Positions 1-7,718 of a stretch of DNA of 9,707 nt are shown piece by piece. Within the stretch, counting starts at the first letter, position 1. Each line of letters begins with the position of its first letter. The notes under the pieces are model-generated. The model saw nothing but the letters and a program-made list of their open reading frames with translations, searched no databases and was not told where the DNA came from. This DNA comes from Flavobacteriia bacterium (GTDB lineage Bacteria > Bacteroidota > Bacteroidia > Flavobacteriales > Schleiferiaceae): contig CATILC010000048.1 in NCBI GenBank assembly GCA_949516455.1, forward strand, positions 1 through 9,707. Direction: 5' to 3'. The position numbers were made by a program, and so were the translations under genes.

Positions 1-338
1 CGCGAGAGTGCGCCCGTAAGGCCCTCCTGAGCCTGCTGATATTTTTGGATGGACTCGGCACTCAGATCGTTCGCATCGATCTGCACGGAAGTGGCCTTGC
101 TTCGGGCCTCGATCACTTGAGTGAGCGTTTCTTTTTCAAAATCCGCATATCCCTTCACCGTCTTGACCAGGTTAGGGATGAGGTCCGCCCGGCGCTGATA
201 GGCCGCTTCGACCTGCGCCCACTGACCGTTGATGGCTTCATCTTTCGCCACCAGATCGTTGTAACGACCCATAGATGATAAAATGAAGAGGGCAATGAGC
301 CCAAGGATGGCCCAAGGGATAATGCGCTTGATGTTCAT
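1..338 (-). CDS. lemA: LemA family membrane protein (partial, C-terminus beyond left edge)
   Basis: The first 112 residues of a LemA protein are present; the rest lies past the window edge. Residues 4-22 form one hydrophobic N-terminal segment, followed by YNDLV (26-30) and the LemA signature from QWAQVEAAYQRR to DLIPNLVKTVKGYA (about 39-65), predicted helical. LemA proteins are anchored by their N-terminal helix with a helical-bundle domain outside the cytoplasm; their biochemical role is unsettled. The ATG at 338-336 overlaps the TGA of the upstream regulator gene as ATGA, a translational-coupling arrangement that also fixes this start. It is the third gene of a minus-strand unit with the M23 peptidase and MerR regulator. 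From memory, TPM-domain proteins often follow lemA in Bacteroidota; that cannot be checked here. The family call is firm, the function is not. Confidence 0.93.
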   Translation of the reverse strand, partial: MNIKRIIPWAILGLIALFILSSMGRYNDLVAKDEAINGQWAQVEAAYQRRADLIPNLVKTVKGYADFEKETLTQVIEARSKATSVQIDANDLSAESIQKYQQAQEGLTGALS

Positions 339-673
339 AGTTGATCTCTTAATTGTTCCAATGAGCGCTTCAGACGCAAAAGGCGTTCCGCGATCTGTGC
401 TTTTCGTTCCGTGTCACTTTTGTCAGTGCGCATTTTCTTTCGTGCGCCCTCAAGGGTGAATCCCCTTTTCTTGACCAGGTATTGGATGGTACGCAGTTCC
501 TGTATGTCCGCAGGTGTAAACTTGCGGTTGCCCTTTGCACTTTTCTTGGGCTTGATACTGGGAAATTCTTTTTCCCAAAAACGGATGAGGGAGGCATTCA
601 CCTCAAGGAGTTCGGAAACCTCTCCTATGCTGTAATACCGCTTTTCAGGATCGAGACCCAGCCGTTCTTCCAT
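335..673 (-). CDS. Short MerR-family transcriptional regulator
   Basis: A 112-residue DNA-binding protein. The MerR N-terminal winged helix-turn-helix is clear: YYSIGEVSELLEVNASLIRF (13-32) covers the HTH, GNRKFTPADI (48-57) the wing and following helix, and LVKKRGFTLEGARKKM (66-81) the conserved 'GFTLEGA' helix leading to dimerization. After it only a short charged helix remains (about 86-112), so there is no effector- or metal-binding domain and no cysteine at all. Classical MerR proteins activate promoters with an over-long -35/-10 spacer; whether this one does is unknown. The start ATG shares one base with the stop of the M23 peptidase gene (TGATG) and its stop overlaps the lemA start (ATGA), so it should be translated with both. 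It may regulate its own unit through the divergent region at 1648-1734, but no operator can be proven. Confidence 0.93.
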   Translation of the reverse strand: MEERLGLDPEKRYYSIGEVSELLEVNASLIRFWEKEFPSIKPKKSAKGNRKFTPADIQELRTIQYLVKKRGFTLEGARKKMRTDKSDTERKAQIAERLLRLKRSLEQLRDQL

Positions 674-1647
674 CAGTCAAAGGACTGATTCTCACGTTCG
701 GCCGTTTGGATGATCTCCTCGTATTCTTCCGGACTGAGGTCGTTGAAGAAGAAGTTGATGGGATTGATCTTTTTTCCGTTCCGGTGCACTTCATAATGCA
801 GATGAGGTGCCGTGCTCAGACCCGTATTTCCAACCCTTCCTATGATCTCTCCCCTTTTTACGGTTTGGCCGGGCCGCACATTGACAACACTCATGTGCGC
901 ATACAAGCTTTCATAGCCATAGCCATGATCGATCACGACATATTTGCCATATCCGCTCCCACCGCGCTTTGGTCTGCGCAATACTTTTCCGTCCCCCGTA
1001 GCGTAGATCGGTGTCCCTGTGGCTGCTGTGAAGTCGATGCCTGCATGCATCTTGGGCACTTTGTAGATCGGATGGATGCGGTATCCGAAGCCCGAGGCAA
1101 TGCGCTTGAGGTCTTTGTTGGCCACAGGCTGTATGGCGGGAATGTGCGCAAGCATCTCCGATTTATTTCGCGCCATTTCGATCACGTCGTCAAATGAGCG
1201 GGACTGCACGTAGAGTTGTTTGGTGACGACATCGAGTTTTTCAGCCGTTTGGCTCACGAGCTCAGAGTTGCCATAGCCTTCGAGATTCTTGTATCGGTTG
1301 GCTCCACCAAATCCCGCCTCGCGAATGCTGTTTGGGATCGGATCGGCCTCGAAGATGACCCGGTAGATGTTGTCGTCGCGTTCCTGCAAGTCGGCCAATA
1401 CGTCGCTGATCTGATCGAGTTGTTCAGACATGAGTCCGTATTGCATCTGTGTAAAGCTCAGCTCACGATTGAGTCGTTTTTCCTCTGGAGATTCAACGAA
1501 TTGATAGGCGATCAAAACCATCAGCAGTCCGAACAAAGAACTCGCTCCGACGAATATTCCCAATTCTTTGGCCCGCTGTTGCCAGCTCTTTTCGATCCTA
1601 CGGTACGAAAGCGTCTTCGGGTCGTAGTAGTATTTGATCTTTGCCAT
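673..1647 (-). CDS. M23 (LytM-type) zinc metallopeptidase, membrane-anchored
   Basis: A 324-residue peptidoglycan endopeptidase of the lysostaphin/LytM class. Residues about 29-50 form one transmembrane helix after a basic cytoplasmic tail; 55-95 and 130-165 look helical and may form a coiled-coil stalk; the M23 domain spans about 185-300. The zinc and catalytic set is complete: H201 and D205 in HAGID, H251 in LYAH, and H282 and H284 in APHLHYEV. With every ligand present it should be active rather than a degenerate EnvC/NlpD-type activator. Expected action is cleavage of peptide cross-links in the periplasm. It leads the minus-strand unit M23-MerR-lemA, with a strong candidate promoter 24 bases upstream of its ATG. 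Family and membrane topology are secure; substrate bond and cellular role are inferred. Confidence 0.96.
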   Translation of the reverse strand: MAKIKYYYDPKTLSYRRIEKSWQQRAKELGIFVGASSLFGLLMVLIAYQFVESPEEKRLNRELSFTQMQYGLMSEQLDQISDVLADLQERDDNIYRVIFEADPIPNSIREAGFGGANRYKNLEGYGNSELVSQTAEKLDVVTKQLYVQSRSFDDVIEMARNKSEMLAHIPAIQPVANKDLKRIASGFGYRIHPIYKVPKMHAGIDFTAATGTPIYATGDGKVLRRPKRGGSGYGKYVVIDHGYGYESLYAHMSVVNVRPGQTVKRGEIIGRVGNTGLSTAPHLHYEVHRNGKKINPINFFFNDLSPEEYEEIIQTAERENQSFD

Positions 1648-1670
1648 TACCTAATTTAGCTCTGTGAACG

Positions 1671-1678
1671 CAAAATTA
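1671..1678 (-). promoter_or_regulatory. Bacteroidota-type -7 promoter element for the M23-MerR-lemA unit
   Basis: On the minus strand this reads TAATTTTG, an exact match to the Bacteroidota -7 consensus TAnnTTTG. It ends 23 bases before the M23 ATG at 1647, giving a short leader of roughly 16-18 bases. A T-rich run lies about 19 bases further upstream, but no clean TTG at -33 is visible. The motif match is seen directly; the promoter role is inferred. Confidence 0.55.
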
Positions 1679-1713
1679 CGCGCCTTGGTGCGGAGTAAAA
1701 ACGGAAAACAGAC

Positions 1714-1721
1714 TAAATCTG
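1714..1721 (+). promoter_or_regulatory. Candidate -7 promoter element for alaS
   Basis: TAAATCTG matches TAnnTTTG with one mismatch and ends 13 bases before the alaS ATG at 1735. There is no TTG at the expected -33 distance, so the evidence is weaker than for the opposite-strand promoter. The element sits within the only gap between the two divergent genes, so the alaS promoter must be in or near it unless it lies inside the M23 coding sequence. Confidence 0.35.
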
Positions 1722-1734
1722 TTCACATCCGATT

Positions 1735-4356
1735 ATGAACAACCTAAGCGCCAAGGAAGTACGCAAACGCTTCCTCGAATATTTCAAGTCTCGGGCACAC
1801 GAGATCGTTCCCTCTGCGCCATTGGTCATCAAGAACGATCCCAGCTTGATGTTCGTCAATGCAGGCATGAATCCCTTCAAGGACCTGTTCCTTGGGATGA
1901 CCGATCCCCAAAGCCCCCGCGTGGCAGATGCCCAAAAGTGTCTGCGGGTCAGCGGGAAGCACAATGATCTGGACGAAGTGGGCAAGGACACTTACCACCA
2001 CACGCTCTTTGAGATGCTGGGCAACTGGAGTTTCGGCGATTATTTTAAAAAAGAGGCGATCGAATGGGCATGGTCCTTTCTGGTAGATGAACTCAAGATC
2101 GATCCGGAAAACCTTTATGCGACCGTTTATGAGGGCGATAGCGCAGATGGATTGAAACGCGATGACGAATCGGCGGAACTTTGGGCTCAATTTCTCCCGG
2201 CAGAGCGCATCATCGACGGGAACAAGAGCGATAACTTCTGGGAAATGGGGGAAACGGGTCCCTGTGGCCCGTGTTCGGAGGTTCACATCGACATGCGGAC
2301 TCGGGAGGAGAAAGCGGCAGTCGCTGGCAGGGACATGGTGAACGCCGACCATCCGCAGGTGATCGAAATATGGAATCTGGTTTTCATCGAGTTCAACCGA
2401 CTTGCTGATGGCCGGCTTGAACCCCTTCCTTCGCGTCATGTGGACACGGGGATGGGATTCGAGCGTCTGGTGCGTGTGCTGCAGGGCAAGAATTCGAATT
2501 ACGATACCGACATTTTCACGCCCTATCTGAATCATTTGGAGCGGGAGTGCGGTCTTTCGTATGGTCATTCGGAAGAGGTGGATGTGGCCATGCGTGTTGT
2601 GGCCGATCATCTGCGCGCCGTGAGCTTCTCTATTGCAGATGGTCAACTGCCATCCAATTCAGGTGCGGGTTATGTGATCCGACGGATTCTGCGCCGGGCG
2701 ATAAGGTATGGCTATACATTCCTCGGCAGAGAGGAGCCGTTCATTCACGGATTGGTGGGCATTCTGCAGAAAGAGATGGGTGAGGCCTATCCCGAGTTGC
2801 GCAGGAGCGAAGACAACATCCGTCAAGTCATTTTGGAGGAGGAAAAGGCTTTCCTGAGAACCCTTTCCAAGGGCATGCTTCGGATCGAAACCCTGCTCTC
2901 CCAGCAAAAGAGCAGCGACCTGGACGGGAAGGCCGTCTTTGAATTGTACGATACGTATGGCTTCCCGGTCGATCTGACCCGACTGATCCTCGAGGAAAGA
3001 GGAGGGCGGATCGATGAGGAGGGATTTCGGACCGCAATGGAAAAGCAGCGGGAACGCGCGCGGTCTGCAGGAAAGATGCAGTTGGAAGATTGGGTGGAAT
3101 TCGCGGAAGGTTCAGAAACAGAATTCATCGGATACGATCGGCTCAAAAGTTCCGCAGAGCTTTTGAGATTCCGTAAAGTGACCGTGGGCAAGCGTTCCCA
3201 TGTTCAATTGGTATTCGATCGCACGCCTTTCTATGCAGAGGGGGGTGGTCAGGTTGGCGATCAGGGCTGGCTCACAGCTCCGGATGGACGAGTGATCAAA
3301 GTTTTCGACTGCCGAAAGGAGACCGGACTGCATGTTCATTTGGCTGAAGAATGCGATCCCGTTCCAGGAGATTGGCGTCTCGAGGTCGACGGGGTCAGAC
3401 GGGCATCCACGCAGGCCAATCACAGCGCAACCCATCTATTGCATAAGGCCCTCAGAGACGAACTCGGCGAACATGTGGAGCAAAAGGGTTCATTGGTGGC
3501 TCCCGATCACTTGCGATTTGATTTCTCTCACTACAGCAAGTTGGAAAAAGAACAGATCAGCAAGATCGAAGAGCGAGTGAATGAAGAGGTCTGGAAAAAT
3601 GTGGCACTGGATGAATTTCGCTCCATTCCGATCGATGAGGCTTTGAAGAAAGGGGCCATGGCGCTCTTTGGTGAAAAATACGGAGAAGAGGTCCGCGCGA
3701 TCCAATTCGGAGACTCCATCGAGCTCTGTGGCGGAACCCACGTCTCCTCGACCGGGGCCATCGGGCAGTTCCGCATTCTTGCTGAATCCTCTGTCGCAAG
3801 TGGAATCCGCAGGATCGAAGCAGTCAGTGCTGTGGGAGCCTACCAGCGCAGTTGTCAGGAACGCGATACGCTAGAGCGGCTTTCGGAGGAATTGAAACAG
3901 CCAAAAGACCTGATCCGGTCCGTTGCGCAGTTGAAAGAGCAGGTCCAGAAGGCAGAGAAGAAGCTGGCGGCAATGGCACAGGCCGAGGCGGAGGCAGTAT
4001 TCAAGAGCTGGTCTGGATCCTATGTGATGCATTCAAATATCCAGACCCTCATTCGCCGAGAGGAGTTGTCCGCGGATCAGGTGAAGAACCTGTTGTTCCG
4101 TTTGGCCGATCAGGAGAACACCTTTGCTGCTGTTGCTGGAGTCGCGGATGGTAAACCACATTTGAGCGTCTTGATCAGTAAAGACCTTGTGGAGCGCAGA
4201 TCATGGAATGCAGGTGTGCTCATCCGGGAATGGGCCAAAGTCATGAAAGGCGGCGGTGGCGGGCAGCCATTTCTCGCTACGGCAGGTGGAAAAGAAGCCT
4301 CCGCTGTAGACTCAATGCTCAAAAACATCGAAGAATGGATCGCATCTCAGGCCTGA
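1735..4356 (+). CDS. alaS: Alanine--tRNA ligase
   Basis: A complete 873-residue class II synthetase that charges tRNA-Ala; the E. coli enzyme is 876 residues. The aminoacylation core holds class II motif 2 around YHHTLFEMLGNWSFGDYF (from about residue 87) and motif 3 at GMGFERL (239-245). The editing domain, which clears mischarged Ser and Gly, begins near FYAEGGGQVGD (499-509) and has an intact zinc site: H563 and H567 in HSATH, C665 and H669 in CGGTH. A coiled-coil linker (about 708-753) leads to the C-Ala domain with the glycine run GGGGGQ (839-844). Nothing is truncated. It is divergent from the M23 peptidase and its last 22 bases overlap the next gene. No T-box or other leader can fit in the 87-base upstream gap. 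Confidence 0.99.
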   Translation: MNNLSAKEVRKRFLEYFKSRAHEIVPSAPLVIKNDPSLMFVNAGMNPFKDLFLGMTDPQSPRVADAQKCLRVSGKHNDLDEVGKDTYHHTLFEMLGNWSFGDYFKKEAIEWAWSFLVDELKIDPENLYATVYEGDSADGLKRDDESAELWAQFLPAERIIDGNKSDNFWEMGETGPCGPCSEVHIDMRTREEKAAVAGRDMVNADHPQVIEIWNLVFIEFNRLADGRLEPLPSRHVDTGMGFERLVRVLQGKNSNYDTDIFTPYLNHLERECGLSYGHSEEVDVAMRVVADHLRAVSFSIADGQLPSNSGAGYVIRRILRRAIRYGYTFLGREEPFIHGLVGILQKEMGEAYPELRRSEDNIRQVILEEEKAFLRTLSKGMLRIETLLSQQKSSDLDGKAVFELYDTYGFPVDLTRLILEERGGRIDEEGFRTAMEKQRERARSAGKMQLEDWVEFAEGSETEFIGYDRLKSSAELLRFRKVTVGKRSHVQLVFDRTPFYAEGGGQVGDQGWLTAPDGRVIKVFDCRKETGLHVHLAEECDPVPGDWRLEVDGVRRASTQANHSATHLLHKALRDELGEHVEQKGSLVAPDHLRFDFSHYSKLEKEQISKIEERVNEEVWKNVALDEFRSIPIDEALKKGAMALFGEKYGEEVRAIQFGDSIELCGGTHVSSTGAIGQFRILAESSVASGIRRIEAVSAVGAYQRSCQERDTLERLSEELKQPKDLIRSVAQLKEQVQKAEKKLAAMAQAEAEAVFKSWSGSYVMHSNIQTLIRREELSADQVKNLLFRLADQENTFAAVAGVADGKPHLSVLISKDLVERRSWNAGVLIREWAKVMKGGGGGQPFLATAGGKEASAVDSMLKNIEEWIASQA

Positions 4357-5075
4357 CGGCGCTAATTAGCTGTTGTTTCTTGTTTTTGGTCAGCGAGCTC
4401 TCTGCTCAGTTCGATGCCGATGCCTACTATACAGACAACAAGGTGCACAAGCGCATCATGGGCATTGGCGCTCATGTCCAACCCTTTTACAACAACCGCA
4501 GGCTGATCAGCAATGAGCTCAACCCCGGCGGGACCTTTGTCCTTTTGGATGAAACAGTGGAGGGCAGCTGGCAGATCGGTGGCGGATTGGATCTCTACAT
4601 CGGGCTCGGGCCGAATTTCGAATTCATTAGCGGAGTCGGCATGGCTTCTTATGGCTTCGCCTATCCGCAGGTACAAAAGGCGGTCTTGGATACCTTCTAT
4701 GATTGCCGTCTGCAGGAATCGGCACAGTTTTTCTCTGTCCCACTGGCGCTCAGTTTTCGAACGGATATGGGCAATGGTTGGTGGCTCGAGTTCATCCCGG
4801 CCGCAGAGTTGAGTTGGTTGCGCAGTTACGAAGCCTTGTACAAAGGCACAGATTCAGACTTTGTTCTGAAAGAAGATCTGGCCGACCAAGCCAATGATTT
4901 TTTTCTATGGGGCGCCGTATCGGTGGGCGGAACCTACAGACCCTACGGGACTTGGGGTTACACCATTCGGGCACAGGGAAGATACATGCTCAACAGTCTG
5001 ATCCAGATTCCCGATTTCCCTCGGGAAACCCTTTATTCCGTGGGGCTGCAGCTGGGCATTCAGTACCGCTTTTAG
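4335..5075 (+). CDS. Secreted outer-membrane beta-barrel protein, function unknown
   Basis: A 246-residue protein. The ATG at 4335, inside the end of alaS, is chosen because it places a classic signal peptide at the N-terminus: hydrophobic residues about 7-20 and a likely signal peptidase I site after SELSA (20-24). Longer readings of this frame would bury the signal sequence behind alaS-shadow residues. The mature part alternates polar and hydrophobic residues with many aromatic and glycine residues (for example IGGGLDLYIGLG, 81-92, and WGYTIRAQGRYML, 207-219), and it ends in GIQYRF, a C-terminal aromatic typical of BAM-inserted barrels. About eight strands would fit its size, resembling the small PorT/OMP_b-brl families of Bacteroidota. 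It overlaps alaS by 22 bases and is likely co-transcribed with it. The barrel call is fairly secure; no specific role can be assigned. Confidence 0.87.
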   Translation: MDRISGLTALISCCFLFLVSELSAQFDADAYYTDNKVHKRIMGIGAHVQPFYNNRRLISNELNPGGTFVLLDETVEGSWQIGGGLDLYIGLGPNFEFISGVGMASYGFAYPQVQKAVLDTFYDCRLQESAQFFSVPLALSFRTDMGNGWWLEFIPAAELSWLRSYEALYKGTDSDFVLKEDLADQANDFFLWGAVSVGGTYRPYGTWGYTIRAQGRYMLNSLIQIPDFPRETLYSVGLQLGIQYRF

Positions 5076-5088
5076 ACAGGGCTGCGGC

Positions 5089-5709
5089 TCACTCTTTTCG
5101 CGCGGCGTAGTTGTCGTTGAGTCGGCGCACAACGAGCTCGGTCATGTCAAATTGCTCGTTGGCCATGAGCAGAGAGCTCGTTGGACTGAGCGAGAAAATG
5201 AAGTCGATGCCTTGCTCTTTCTTGAGTTCTTTCAGCACGGCGTTCAAATCGTCCAGAAGTTCGTTGGTCAGCCGTGCCTCTTCTTGGGCGAGTTCCTGCG
5301 CGCGCGCGTCGCGATATTGGACGAGTTCCTGCTGGCGCTGCATGAGATCTGCCTGGGCGTATTGCAGTTCTTCCGGACTCATATTGGGCGCCTCTTGTTC
5401 GAGCAGCGTGTAGTTCTCCTCGAAGATCTTGGTCCTTTTCTGAAGATCTGCATCGAGCAGGCGCGCCTGATTTTCCAGACTTTCTCTCAGCTCCTTCTGG
5501 TAGTCATAGCCTGCGATCAGGGTGTCGTTGTTGATGTAGGCAACGCGAAGTTCGGCAGATGTAGTGGTATCTCCTTCGCCAACTGCCACATTCGGGATCT
5601 CGGCATCAAGGTTCTGCTGTACCGAAGTGCCCAGCACCTTGTAGAGCAGAAATACGATCAAAATGGATTGTATCCCAAGAAGGCTGAGGATGAGTGTGCG
5701 TTGCTGCAT
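5089..5709 (-). CDS. OmpH/Skp-family periplasmic chaperone, probably membrane-anchored
   Basis: A 206-residue OmpH-like protein. Residues 5-26 are a hydrophobic segment without an obvious cleavage site, so it probably stays anchored in the inner membrane, unlike soluble Skp. A low-complexity acidic/threonine stretch (35-52) follows, then the OmpH start strand RVAYINNDTLI (55-65), a long charged coiled coil (about 70-165, rich in Glu, Gln and Arg), and the closing strand region DFIFSLSPTSSLLMAN (169-184), the usual OmpH layout. Skp proteins hold unfolded outer-membrane proteins in the periplasm as trimers. Its ATG shares one base with the TAA of the urocanase gene (TAATG), so it is the last gene of a minus-strand unit. 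Only 13 bases separate its stop from that of the convergent barrel gene, with no visible terminator. The family is firm; client proteins are unknown. Confidence 0.9.
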   Translation of the reverse strand: MQQRTLILSLLGIQSILIVFLLYKVLGTSVQQNLDAEIPNVAVGEGDTTTSAELRVAYINNDTLIAGYDYQKELRESLENQARLLDADLQKRTKIFEENYTLLEQEAPNMSPEELQYAQADLMQRQQELVQYRDARAQELAQEEARLTNELLDDLNAVLKELKKEQGIDFIFSLSPTSSLLMANEQFDMTELVVRRLNDNYAARKE

Positions 5710-7718
5710 TATGCTTGGTTGAGGTGATCCTTGATGAGTTCTTCATCCGCTAGTCCGGGCAAAGTTACTCGAAGGCCGGGGCTTCGCTCCATTTCTCTTT
5801 TGATCGCGAAAAGTGCGCCCTCATTTCTCGCCCATGAGCGGCGCGCAATGCCATTGTTGACGTCGAAGAAAAGCATTTTTTCCAGGCGGCTGTCCGATGC
5901 ATCGGATCCATCCAACAGCATTCCGAACCCTCCATTCATCACCTCGCCCCAACCGACGCCTCCACCATTGTGGATGCTGACCCAACTGGCCCCTCTGAAG
6001 CCGTCCCCGATCACATTGTGTATGGCCATGTCGGCGGTGAATCGGGAGCCATCGTAGATGTTGCTCGTTTCCCGGTAGGGTGAGTCCGTACCCGACACGT
6101 CGTGGTGGTCCCTACCAAGGATCACGGGGCCGATGCGCCCTTCACGGATGGCTCGGTTGAATGCCCGTGCGATCAGGATGCGTCCTGCTGAGTCTGCATA
6201 TAAAATCCGCGCCATGGAGCCCACCACCATTTGGTTTTCTTCAGCGCTGCGGATCCATCTCAGATTGTCCCTAAGTTGCTGCTCGATCTCTGGCGGTGCC
6301 TGTTCGGCCATTTCTTCAAGCACGTCTCCAGCGATGCGATCGGTTTCGCGCAGGTCTTTGGCATCGCCAGATGCGCAGACCCAGCGGAATGGACCGAATC
6401 CCAGATCGAAACACATGGGCCCCATGATGTCCTGAACGTAGGATGGGTATTTGAACTCCAGTCCGTTTTCCGCGAGGATATCCGCTCCTGCCCGGGACGA
6501 TTCGAGGAGGAAGGCATTTCCATAATCGAAAAAGTAGGTGCCGCGCTTGGCGTGTTTGTTGACGATCTGCACATGGCGAACGAGCGTCTTTTGAACCTCT
6601 TCCTTGAATTTGGCCGGATCTTCCGCCATCAGTCGGTTGCTCTCCTCAAAACTCAGTCCGACGGGATAGTAGCCACCGGCCCAGGGGTTGTGCAGGGAGG
6701 TCTGATCCGAGCCCAGATCGATCTGGATGTCCTCTTCGTAGAGGCGTTCCCAGACGTCTACAACATTCCCAGAATAGGCTATGCTCACGACTTCTTTGTC
6801 TCTTTTCGCTTGTCGCACCCGATCGGCGAGTTCACCCACCTCGGAAATGACCTCGTCCACCCAGCCCTGTCTGTGACGTGTTTCGGTGGCTTTGGGGTTG
6901 ACTTCGGCCGTCACGCTGACACATCCAGCGATGTTGCCGGCTTTCGGTTGCGCTCCACTCATTCCACCCAGGCCGGAGGTCACAAACAACTTTCCTTCCA
7001 GGCCTTCGCCGCTCTTGGAGATCTTCCTTCCGGCATTCAGAACGGTGATGGTGGTTCCGTGTACGATACCTTGCGGGCCGATGTACATATACGAACCCGC
7101 TGTCATCTGTCCGTACTGAGTGACGCCCATGGCGTTGAAACGCTCCCAATCATCGGGTTTGGAATAATTCGGGATCATCATGCCGTTGGTGATCACTACC
7201 CGGGGAGCCCCTTTATGACTTGGAAAGAGACCCATCGGGTGACCGGAATACATGTGGAGCGTTTGTTCGTCGCTCATTTCCGAGAGGTATTGCATGGTCA
7301 GCAGGTACTGTGCCCAGTTTTGAAAGACCGCTCCGTTGCCGCCATAGGTGATCAGCTCATGCGGGTGCTGAGCAACCTGTGGATCCAGATTGTTCTGGAT
7401 CATCAACATAATGGCTGCTGCCTCGCTGCAGCGCGCCGGATAGTCGCTGATCGGACGGGCGTACATCTCGTAATCCGGGCGGTAGCGATGCATGTAGATG
7501 CGACCGTACAGATCCAATTCTTCCACAAATTCCGGAAGGAGTTCTTTGTGAAGCGGCTCCGGAAAATAGCGCAGTGCGTTTTTCAGGGCCAGCACTTTTT
7601 CGTCCTCCGTGAGGATCTCTTTCCGTCGTGGAGCGTGATTGATCCGTGCATCCATCTCTTTTTTTGGTGGAAGCTCGGCAGGAATTCCCGCGCAAATGGC
7701 TTTTTGAAATTCATTCAT
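5709..7718 (-). CDS. hutU: Urocanate hydratase (long form)
   Basis: A 669-residue urocanase that converts urocanate to 4-imidazolone-5-propanoate with tightly bound NAD+, the second step of histidine degradation. Conserved blocks include YGGNGAVFQNW (125-135), HMYSGHPMGLFPSHKG (155-170), GGMSGAQPKAGNIAGC (251-266), DLGSDQTSLHNPW (334-346), MCFDLGFGPFRWVC (435-448) and NGGGVGWGEVMNGGFG (584-599). C448 in FRWVC is the best candidate for the family's active-site cysteine. The length matches the about 670-residue class, which includes the vertebrate enzyme, rather than the about 557-residue proteobacterial one. The frame stays open to 7832, but the ATG at 7718 overlaps the stop of the upstream small gene as ATGA and leaves no arginine-rich non-conserved tail, so I chose it. 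No other hut gene (hutH, hutI, ftcD/hutG) is in the window. Identification is essentially certain. Confidence 0.98.
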   Translation of the reverse strand: MNEFQKAICAGIPAELPPKKEMDARINHAPRRKEILTEDEKVLALKNALRYFPEPLHKELLPEFVEELDLYGRIYMHRYRPDYEMYARPISDYPARCSEAAAIMLMIQNNLDPQVAQHPHELITYGGNGAVFQNWAQYLLTMQYLSEMSDEQTLHMYSGHPMGLFPSHKGAPRVVITNGMMIPNYSKPDDWERFNAMGVTQYGQMTAGSYMYIGPQGIVHGTTITVLNAGRKISKSGEGLEGKLFVTSGLGGMSGAQPKAGNIAGCVSVTAEVNPKATETRHRQGWVDEVISEVGELADRVRQAKRDKEVVSIAYSGNVVDVWERLYEEDIQIDLGSDQTSLHNPWAGGYYPVGLSFEESNRLMAEDPAKFKEEVQKTLVRHVQIVNKHAKRGTYFFDYGNAFLLESSRAGADILAENGLEFKYPSYVQDIMGPMCFDLGFGPFRWVCASGDAKDLRETDRIAGDVLEEMAEQAPPEIEQQLRDNLRWIRSAEENQMVVGSMARILYADSAGRILIARAFNRAIREGRIGPVILGRDHHDVSGTDSPYRETSNIYDGSRFTADMAIHNVIGDGFRGASWVSIHNGGGVGWGEVMNGGFGMLLDGSDASDSRLEKMLFFDVNNGIARRSWARNEGALFAIKREMERSPGLRVTLPGLADEELIKDHLNQA

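Larger units (their letters stand above)
1663..1727. repeat. Inverted 7-base repeat flanking the divergent promoter region
   Basis: TGTGAAC at 1663-1669 and GTTCACA at 1721-1727 are perfect inverted copies, 51 bases apart. Read in the direction of each gene, both are GTTCACA directly downstream of that gene's -7 candidate (it begins on the last base of the alaS element, and 1 base past the end of the M23 element). A 7-base match in a region this size can arise by chance, so an operator role is only a suggestion. Confidence 0.35.

Noticed and set aside
1744..2646. 300-codon open frame on the minus strand opposite alaS
   Set aside because: It is the antisense shadow of the highly conserved alaS catalytic domain, with no family signature.
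5076..5088. Possible bidirectional terminator between the convergent barrel and OmpH genes
   Set aside because: The gap is 13 bases and the flanks show no convincing stem with a T-tract on either strand.
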